The position numbers were made by a program, and so were the translations under genes. From Treponema sp. UBA6988 (GTDB taxonomy: Bacteria; Spirochaetota; Spirochaetia; Treponematales; Treponemataceae), in assembly GCA_002448445.1 (NCBI GenBank), contig DJYC01000076.1:1-14187 (forward strand): a stretch of 14,187 nucleotides of DNA. Reading direction: 5' to 3'. Numbering within the stretch: position 1 is the first letter of the stretch; each line of letters opens with the position of its first letter. Shown piece by piece: positions 7,148-12,108 of the stretch. The notes beneath the pieces were generated by a model. That model was not told the DNA's origin, searched no databases, and saw only the letters and a list, made by a program, of their open reading frames with translations.

Positions 7148-7545
7148 TCATCTTTTGCAGGACGGCACTCTACTTCAGTACAGGGAGCTAACTTTTTTAC
7201 GTATCTTGCAAGTGAATCATATACCTTCGTAACACAGTCAGGTCTTTTGATTAAAGTGCCATCAGCATCATAATAATCTGATATACAATATATCCGGGAT
7301 CTCGTTATAAACTTCTCCTTGCTATTTATGAAGGAAAAATCAGCTTCGATAGTTGAACTTCCACTTGCATTATAACTACAAACTACGTGTTCTTTGTCCC
7401 CATACCGCTCAATTTTAATTTCACCGGCTTCAGGAATATGAAAACAATAATAAAAGAACAAAGCTATCGTATTCCATGTAATAATTTATCTGCTTTCCCA
7501 TAAGCTATAATTCCTGTATGCCTTAGTGATTTTCTGAAACCTCAT
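7135..7545 (-). pseudogene. Unidentified small protein gene, possibly interrupted near its start
   Basis: I do not recognise this family. A frame with stop TAA at 7135-7137 is open back to a TAA at 7486-7488. It encodes a hydrophobic stretch (ITWNTIALFFYYCFHIP) followed by a polar region with six cysteines, ending VECRPAKDDCKS. There is no ATG in this part, only a TTG at 7461 without a ribosome site. An in-frame ATG at 7545 reads MRFQKITKAYRNYSLWESR before the TAA, so the gene may be a membrane-anchored small protein interrupted at codon 20. If the TTG is used, it is a 108-residue CDS (7135-7461). It lies just upstream of the AraC gene, whose promoter overlaps its end. Confidence 0.4.
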
Positions 7546-7629
7546 TTTTCCAAAGCCTTTACTCTTTTATCATATTCTCCTTTAAAAGTAAATATTTTCT
7601 TTCAATTCTTAGCCACAGAGATACGACTA

Positions 7630-7660
7630 TTGACAAAAAGACCGCTTCTCAATCTATACT
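7630..7660 (+). promoter_or_regulatory. Probable promoter of the methyltransferase-PhzF unit
   Basis: A perfect TTGACA (7630-7635) is followed by TATACT (7655-7660) with a long 19-bp spacer. The surrounding 7546-7629 stretch is AT-rich and holds no gene that I can support. An ATG begins six bases after the -10 (7667). Confidence 0.5.
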
Positions 7661-7666
7661 AATATA

Positions 7667-7741
7667 ATGAAGAATTTTGCCGGCATAAAATCGTGCCCAA
7701 TTTGTACATATGAAATATTGAAAAAAGTGAGACCTATATGA
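7667..7741 (+). CDS. Possible 24-residue leader peptide overlapping the methyltransferase start
   Basis: ATG 7667 encodes MKNFAGIKSCPICTYEILKK followed by VRPI, and ends with TGA 7739-7741, which overlaps the methyltransferase ATG as ATGA. There is no ribosome site, but the -10 box lies six bases upstream, so it would start a leaderless mRNA and pass ribosomes to the methyltransferase by coupling. The C-P-I-C motif may be chance. This is a low-confidence call that rests on position only. Confidence 0.25.
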   Translation: MKNFAGIKSCPICTYEILKKVRPI

Positions 7742-8526
7742 TTATTCAAGACATCGACAAAGGAAAAGATTTTGACTGGGGAAAAACTTCCAGCGACTAT
7801 GCAAAATACAGGGATGTTTACCCGCAAGAGTTCTATGATTATATTTTGAATTTAGGACTATGCAAAGACGGCCAGAATGTTCTGGACTTGGGAACAGGCA
7901 CCGGTGTTCTTCCAAGGAATATGTACAAGTACGGAGCCAAGTGGACCGGAACAGATATAGCAAAAAATCAGATAGAACAAGCAAAAGCGCTGGCAAAAGA
8001 AGCCGGAATGGACATAGACTTCTATACCATAAGGGCGGAAGAGGTTTCTTTTCCAGACAACAGCTTTGACGTTATCACTGCTTGCCAATGCATTTGGTAT
8101 TTTGACCATAACATAACCTCCGAAAGTTTTGCCAGAATGCTTAAGCCAAACGGCAAGTTTCTTATTTTATACATGGGCTGGTTGCCTTACGAAGATTCTG
8201 TCGCGGGAAAAAGCGAAGAAATCATTTTAAGGCACAACCCTGACTGGACAGCGTACGGAGACAAGGTTCAGCCTGTATGGGTACCAGACCAGTATTCAAA
8301 ACATTTTACACTTTTGTCGCAGAAAGAATTCCGCGTTGACGTTCCATTTACACGAGAGGGTTGGCACGGACGAATGCGCGCATGTAGAGGAGTAGGAGCT
8401 TCAATGTCGCAAGAACAAGTTGCCGCATGGGACAAGGAGCACAAAGAGATGCTCAAAAAAAACGCCCCAGAAAATTTCATGGTAAAGCATTATATATCCA
8501 TAGCAGAATTGCAGGTAAGGAAATAA
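7738..8526 (+). CDS. Class I SAM-dependent methyltransferase
   Basis: A 262-residue protein with a Methyltransf_11-type Rossmann fold. Motif I is VLDLGTGTGVLPR (residues 48-60), followed by the acidic end of strand 2 (WTGTDIAKNQIEQA), motif II/III RAEEVSFPDNSFDVITACQCIWYFD, and KPNGKFLILYMGW. The motif order matches small-molecule methyltransferases of the UbiE-like class. The substrate is not evident. The C-terminal third (YSKHFTLLSQKEFRVDVPFTREGWHGRMRACRGVGASM) resembles that of other predicted stand-alone methyltransferases. The ribosome site is weak (AAGTGAG). A possible 24-residue leader frame overlaps the start. PhzF follows after 19 bp, so the two genes probably share one transcript. 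Confidence 0.87.
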   Translation: MIIQDIDKGKDFDWGKTSSDYAKYRDVYPQEFYDYILNLGLCKDGQNVLDLGTGTGVLPRNMYKYGAKWTGTDIAKNQIEQAKALAKEAGMDIDFYTIRAEEVSFPDNSFDVITACQCIWYFDHNITSESFARMLKPNGKFLILYMGWLPYEDSVAGKSEEIILRHNPDWTAYGDKVQPVWVPDQYSKHFTLLSQKEFRVDVPFTREGWHGRMRACRGVGASMSQEQVAAWDKEHKEMLKKNAPENFMVKHYISIAELQVRK

Positions 8527-8545
8527 AGTTTACAAAGGAGCCATC

Positions 8546-9352
8546 ATGAAGCAATACATTGTTGACGCTTTTACGGACAAAGTTTTTGGCGGAAACCAGG
8601 CGGCTGTCTGCATTTTGGACAAGTGGATTTCAGACTCACTCATGCAGAACATTGCAAAAGAAAACAATTTTTCCGAGACCGCATTTGCGGTAAAAGAAGA
8701 AAGCCTATATCATCTGCGCTGGTTCACCCCGGAATCAGAAATTGACTTTTGCGGACACGCTACACTTGCAACTTCATTTGTGCTGTTTAATTTTTACGAA
8801 AAGGCAGCGGAAAAAATTACTTTTAAAACACAAGTCGGAAAGCTTACTGTAGAAAAGCAGGATGATTTGTACAGGATGGATTTTCCAGCCTACCACTGCA
8901 ATAAAATCCAAGTGACTAACAAAATGGAGGAAGCGCTTGGTCTTAGGCCTCAGGAAGCCTACATTGACAGAGATCTGCTCCTCGTTTTAAAGAATGCGGA
9001 TGAAGTAAAAAATCTTTCTCCTGTCCAAAGCAAGCTAAAAGAACTAAAAGGCCTTTGCATAGTCGTAACAGCCCCATCGGACAATCAAAGCTATGACTGC
9101 GTAAGCCGGGTTTTCTGCCCGGAACTAGGATTGATGGAAGACCCGGTTACAGGGAGCAGCCACTGCATGATTGTTCCATACTGGTGCAAGCGTCTTGGCA
9201 AAGAAAAGCTTGTCTGCTATCAGGCTTCCGAACGGACTGGCGTATTGTATGCCGAGCGAAAGGGAGAGAGAATCATCCTGTCAGGCAAAGCTGTTTTGTT
9301 TTCAGAAGGAAATATTCTTGAAAGCGGAAAAGAGGAGAAATCATGCCATTAG
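8546..9352 (+). CDS. PhzF-family isomerase/epimerase-like protein
   Basis: A 268-residue protein with AAAGGAG before its ATG. It shows the PhzF landmarks: DAFTDKVFGGNQAAVCIL at the N-terminus, the catalytic glutamate E44 in NNFSETAF, DFCGHATLATSFVL (residues 67-80), and EDPVTGSSHCMIVPYW around residue 200. The family includes PhzF of phenazine synthesis and many uncharacterised isomerases with a diaminopimelate-epimerase-like double fold. No other phenazine gene is present, so a phenazine role is not supported. It lies 19 bp after the methyltransferase. Its stop TAG at 9350-9352 lies inside the start of a broken tautomerase gene. The 3' codons carry that gene's ribosome site (GAGGAG). Confidence 0.9.
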   Translation: MKQYIVDAFTDKVFGGNQAAVCILDKWISDSLMQNIAKENNFSETAFAVKEESLYHLRWFTPESEIDFCGHATLATSFVLFNFYEKAAEKITFKTQVGKLTVEKQDDLYRMDFPAYHCNKIQVTNKMEEALGLRPQEAYIDRDLLLVLKNADEVKNLSPVQSKLKELKGLCIVVTAPSDNQSYDCVSRVFCPELGLMEDPVTGSSHCMIVPYWCKRLGKEKLVCYQASERTGVLYAERKGERIILSGKAVLFSEGNILESGKEEKSCH

Positions 9353-9459
9353 TTAAAATTAATTTGTAAGGCAGATGGACAAGCAGCAGAATCAAAGAAT
9401 ATAATGTTGCCGTCCATCAAGGCCTTGTTAGCGCTTGAATTGAGGAATTGATCACTTGA
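9343..9459 (+). pseudogene. 4-oxalocrotonate tautomerase-like remnant
   Basis: An ATG at 9343 behind GAGGAG, overlapping the end of PhzF, encodes MPLVKINL and then TAA (9367-9369). The same frame continues GRWTSSRIKEYNVAVHQGLVSA, TGA (9436-9438), IEELIT and TGA (9457-9459). MPLVKINL followed by GRW(T)..QIKEYN.AVHEGLV is the N-terminal pattern of tautomerase-superfamily proteins, in which Pro-2 is the catalytic base. Two or three stops and the missing C-terminal part mark it as dead. Its end runs into the 3' end of the thioesterase gene on the other strand. In the ancestor it was probably the third gene of the methyltransferase-PhzF operon. Confidence 0.6.
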
Positions 9460-10195
9460 ACTTTATGCAGCACTCAAACACAGGACGTCCGCCTTCCTTG
9501 ATGTGGACGAATGTTCTTCCCGGGCATCCCGAATCATCACGGCGGTAAACTTTTAGCAGCTGCCCCTCCTTGCTTTCGCCAGTGTAGTGAACTTCCAAGT
9601 CCGTAATTTCATGTGCCTGCAAAAAATCATCGGAAAAAACACTGAGGGCAAATTTTATGTATTCAATGTTATTCATATGATGGGACATGTCGATATGGCA
9701 TGAGCGAATGGTCTGTTCAAAAGCAAGCTCGTCATCTGAAAAATCGCACGGAAAACGTTCAAACGCTTCGTTAAACACAGGCTCTGGAAATCCTTCCGTT
9801 GGATATGGCAGAGTGGTAATTCTTACGGGTCGATGACTTTCAAGGCTCAACACGCAGGCCTCCTGATTTGCAACAAGAAGACGCATTCCGTTCTTATCTA
9901 CAATTTCAGTATTGACGTGGGTCCGCATTCCAAGATTGTCGATTGGAAAAGTGCATGCCGTCACAATTTCGCGCCAGTCCGGGCGGCGGTAAAAATGAAC
10001 CTTAGTTTTTGTAAACACCCAGAAGTCGTTGAACTTTTCACGGTAAACAACGCCATCGCACCCCATCGCGTTAAAGCATTCAGTCAGATTGTCCTGCACA
10101 AGCAGAACCGACTGAGCAACACCCATGCGTACCGAAGAATCAATAAAAGCCGAGGAAATCTCGCGCTGGCTTTTGAAAATCAAATTGCTGTTCAT
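9452..10195 (-). CDS. Acyl-ACP thioesterase (bacterial FatA/FatB-like)
   Basis: A 247-residue protein with the double hot-dog layout of Acyl-ACP_TE. The first half contains FWVFTKTKVHFYRRPDWREIVTA and the motif THVNTEIVDKNG. The second half contains CHIDMSHHMNNIEYIKFAL (D169, H173, N175, N176), equivalent to the D-x-N-x-H-x-N-N active-site region of plant enzymes. It hydrolyses acyl-ACP in the cytoplasm to release free fatty acid; the chain length cannot be told. The start is ATG 10195, and a consensus TATAAT lies only seven bases before it. It is convergent with PhzF and stands alone. It lies next to the decayed regulator cassette, whose last gene ends 52 bp upstream of its start. Confidence 0.87.
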   Translation of the reverse strand: MNSNLIFKSQREISSAFIDSSVRMGVAQSVLLVQDNLTECFNAMGCDGVVYREKFNDFWVFTKTKVHFYRRPDWREIVTACTFPIDNLGMRTHVNTEIVDKNGMRLLVANQEACVLSLESHRPVRITTLPYPTEGFPEPVFNEAFERFPCDFSDDELAFEQTIRSCHIDMSHHMNNIEYIKFALSVFSDDFLQAHEITDLEVHYTGESKEGQLLKVYRRDDSGCPGRTFVHIKEGGRPVFECCIKFK

Positions 10196-10202
10196 GTCCT
10201 GT

Positions 10203-10208
10203 ATTATA
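10203..10208 (-). promoter_or_regulatory. -10 box of the thioesterase gene, predicted leaderless
   Basis: A consensus TATAAT on the minus strand ends seven bases before ATG 10195, with no ribosome site between. A good -35 box at normal distance was not found, so the promoter call rests on the -10 alone. Confidence 0.4.
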
Positions 10209-10247
10209 CCGAAAACAGTTTTGAAAATCTATTGCATTTAGCATCCG

Positions 10248-10509
10248 TCAGAATTCTGCTTCCTTGCAGTTTTGCAAAATCCGCTTTAGGTAATTTTCAA
10301 AGTCCTTGATTTCATCTTGTGAAAATCCCTTGTAAAAAAATTTGTTCTGTTCTTTGGAGACCTTGGGAATTTTCTGCTTAAAAATTTCATCCTTCCCCGT
10401 GCACCTGCAAGATCCTCAAGTCCGTTTCTTTTTTAAACGGAATACCACACCCGCTGACATATTTGGTGCACCTGAGAAATAAGAGTGCCGCCTTCAGTCC
10501 GTTTTTCAT
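10248..10509 (-). pseudogene. Decayed second copy of the MarR regulator gene (internal deletion)
   Basis: The minus-strand sequence matches the intact MarR gene at 4787-5236 at both ends. The N-terminal codons (ATG 10509 onwards) and the C-terminal part are recognisable, including the FYKGFS and LKRxLQNCK segments and a stop at 10248-10250. Between them about 178 bp are missing (equivalent to roughly 4940-5117), with the junction near 10394-10396. The loss removes nearly the whole winged-helix DNA-binding region and shifts the frame. The protein would be non-functional. The ATG overlaps the stop of the flavoprotein remnant (TAATG), whereas the intact copy has a 19-bp gap there. Confidence 0.85.
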
Positions 10510-10926
10510 TATTCTTTATCACATGAATTTACGCCATGGCCAAAATTGTTGATACCCAAATTTCCCCAACAGTGAAGATATTTTGATCTAAACCTTAGAA
10601 TAGTATAATCAGGATTATGCGCACCTTTGTGATAGTACATACGCCATTTTGTATGCCAAAAATCCTCCTTTATGCTCATGTCGGTAACTTCTTCGATTGT
10701 TCCGATTGCGGAAATGCCCTTGATTTTTTTTGGCAGGCAAAAATAGAGGCATACATTTTTGTTGGCACGGATTTGTGAAACCTTGCGGGAAGATGTATTT
10801 GTTGTAAAGTAGATCGTAAGTCTTTCTCCATCGACGGAAATTGCCTTGTCCTTTAACTTTGGATATTTTTTTGGATTTGCAAGATTCAGCAGACTGAATT
10901 ACTTTTACCACGTCCTTAATGTTCAT
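10509..10926 (-). pseudogene. Decayed second copy of the PNPOx-like flavoprotein gene (68-bp deletion, frameshift)
   Basis: This copy starts with MNIKDVVKVIQSAE at ATG 10926, then loses 68 bp compared with the intact gene (equivalent to about 5631-5709; junction near 10887-10897). The loss puts the rest out of frame. Read in the other frame, the remainder is intact up to TAA 10509-10511: LLNLANPKKYPKLKDKAISV, then IYFTTNTSSRKVSQIRANKN, then IGTIEEVTD, ending NNFGHGVNSCDKE. A single small deletion therefore killed the gene, and the rest has stayed free of stops, so decay looks recent. It stands in the same order and orientation to the MarR remnant as in the intact cassette. Confidence 0.88.
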
Positions 10927-10943
10927 GACATTCTTCTGAAAAT

Positions 10944-10961
10944 TAGTTTGTATACAAACCA
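10944..10961. promoter_or_regulatory. Second copy of the palindromic operator
   Basis: The core GTTTGTATACAAAC (10946-10959) is a perfect 14-bp palindrome, identical to the core of the intact operator at 5756-5773. Of the outer pairs, one is mismatched. It keeps the same offset to the -10 box as in the intact copy, so the MarR protein encoded at 4787-5236 may still bind here. Confidence 0.65.
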
Positions 10962-10986
10962 TATTAACAAAAGAAACCTTCTTCAA
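10958..10986 (-). promoter_or_regulatory. Promoter of the decayed flavoprotein-marR cassette
   Basis: Minus-strand TTGAAG (10981-10986) and TATGGT (10958-10963) are separated by 17 bp, aligning position for position with the promoter of the intact copy (TTGACA, 17 bp, TATAGT). The changed bases make it weaker on paper. Confidence 0.5.
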
Positions 10987-11008
10987 GCCTATGACATTTA
11001 ATTCTTTT

Positions 11009-11815
11009 TCAAACGTTTCTTTTCTGCCACCCTAGCAAGCCCTTTGCAAGAAGGTGTGAAAGCGTTGCAAACAAAATGATGATGGCAATATAATCAGCAA
11101 AGAAGACTATGTAGCCGCGCTCCAAGTCAAAGAAGAAAAATTGCTGCTGCAGGATGAGGTACTTCCAGACCCCGCGTATGATGAAGGCATAGATGCCGTA
11201 AAGGCATGCGAGGGCAAGAATGCTGAACAAAAGGATTTTTCGTAATCTGTTATGCCGTGTTGATGAACTGTTATGCCGAACTTGTTTTGTCATCTCTTTG
11301 CCAGGAGATCCTGAAACAAGTTCAGGATGACATACATTTTGTTCAGGATGACATGCATTTAGTTCAGAATGACATACATTTCTTTCTTTATGGCACATTT
11401 TGTTTGCAATCATACTTACGTGCAGGCCGATGTGCATGGACATAAAAAGAAAGTACCAGTGGCTTGCCAAAAGGTGTGCGATCCGTGCAAAGCCAAGGCC
11501 TTTTTCAATTCCCAAAAAAGTAAAGATGTGGTTTGAAAGAATGATTCCGCTAATCATCAGAAAAATTGCGCAAATCAAAATGCCGCAGTTTATGACTGTC
11601 TGCATTATGCGGTAGGGATTGTAGCTGCCACGGAAGATTGCGCCGTACCAGTGGCGGTTGAGTGCAATGTGGACTGCCCAAAGCAAAAGAAGTGCTACGC
11701 CCAAAATCTCATGCACAATGTCGGCAGGAAAAAAATAGTTTCCTCCCATGAGGATGATGGAAAGAAGCGTCATTGCTATGTCGATTGGCATTTTTATTTT
11801 GCGTGCTAAATTCAT
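11009..11815 (-). CDS. DUF4405 membrane protein with a repeat-derived insertion
   Basis: A 268-residue membrane protein with about six helices: roughly 10-28, 34-52, 73-95, 113-135, 193-213 and 236-257. The first four match the DUF4405 family, which is histidine-rich near the membrane. Here H35, H49, H114, H119, H128 and H132 are candidates for heme ligands, as in cytochrome-b-like proteins (inference). Residues about 141-189 form a polar loop that reads CHKERN-VCHSELN-ACHPEQN-VCHPELVSGS and later RHNSSSTRHN. It is encoded by 21-bp DNA repeats and a palindrome and looks like an element inserted in frame. The start overlaps the DUF4491 stop as ATGA, so the genes are translationally coupled. 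It is the last gene of the four-gene minus-strand operon, and no clear terminator follows. Confidence 0.78.
   Translation of the reverse strand: MNLARKIKMPIDIAMTLLSIILMGGNYFFPADIVHEILGVALLLLWAVHIALNRHWYGAIFRGSYNPYRIMQTVINCGILICAIFLMISGIILSNHIFTFLGIEKGLGFARIAHLLASHWYFLFMSMHIGLHVSMIANKMCHKERNVCHSELNACHPEQNVCHPELVSGSPGKEMTKQVRHNSSSTRHNRLRKILLFSILALACLYGIYAFIIRGVWKYLILQQQFFFFDLERGYIVFFADYIAIIILFATLSHLLAKGLLGWQKRNV
11247..11402. repeat. 21-bp-period repeats plus a palindromic element inside the DUF4405 gene
   Basis: Three tandem 21-bp units beginning GTTCAGGATGACATACATTT start at 11320, 11341 and 11362, with a fourth, diverged unit to 11402. They adjoin a perfect inverted repeat, ATCCTGAA (11308-11315) and TTCAGGAT (11321-11328), with a 5-bp loop. 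CTGTTATGCCG occurs twice, at 11247-11257 and 11268-11278, again 21 bp apart. The period is a multiple of three, so the host frame is kept. The translation pattern CHPELVSGS with KQV(Q/R)H nearby is one I recall from dispersed palindromic repeats in various bacterial genomes. Direct repeats with spacers, as in CRISPR, are absent. Confidence 0.75.
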
Positions 11816-12105
11816 TTTTTCTTCTCCTCTCTTTTTGGATTTTTTGGAAACCAGCCTTTTTCCACCCGCTTTTTCTGATGAAAGAGTTCAACGATGCACC
11901 AGAGGCATGTTGTTCCCAAGAGTGCCAGAATATAAGACAAGATGCCTTGGGTAAAAAGAGCTGCAAAGATAAGGCCAAGCCCAGCCAAGGCAAAGACCCA
12001 CCAGATCCTTGCAGAAAAATAATATTCCGCCTTTATTACTATCGGATGAAAAAGACCGATGATTACAAGGGATGCAAGGCCTATTATGACGGATTCAAAA
12101 TTCAC
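11812..12105 (-). CDS. DUF4491 family small membrane protein
   Basis: A 97-residue protein with about three hydrophobic helices. It shows the DUF4491 pattern: MNFESVIIGLASLVIIGLFH followed by PIVIKAEYYF near the start, WWVFALAGLG in the middle, and CLWCIVELFHQKKRVEKGWF plus PKNPKR at the end. The family's function is unknown; it is found mostly in gut anaerobes. The start is a GTG at 12105, with AGAGG about seven bases upstream, only three bases after the stop of the FGE-flavodoxin gene. Its own stop overlaps the next start as ATGA. This tight packing says it works with the neighbouring DUF4405 protein and the flavodoxin fusion. Confidence 0.85.
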   Translation of the reverse strand: MNFESVIIGLASLVIIGLFHPIVIKAEYYFSARIWWVFALAGLGLIFAALFTQGILSYILALLGTTCLWCIVELFHQKKRVEKGWFPKNPKREEKKK

Positions 12106-12108
12106 TTT

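Noticed and set aside
8546..9352. A phenazine or other secondary-metabolite cluster around PhzF
   Set aside because: None of the other phenazine genes is present, and PhzF-like proteins are widespread outside phenazine producers.
9833..10309. 158-codon plus-strand frame over the thioesterase gene
   Set aside because: It lies antisense to a well-supported enzyme with conserved catalytic residues and has no ribosome site or family pattern.
11257..11445. Tandem 21-bp repeats as a possible CRISPR array or a small plus-strand gene
   Set aside because: The units follow one another without spacers, and the plus-strand translation (QEILKQVQDD and similar) is the reverse reading of the repeat inside the DUF4405 gene.
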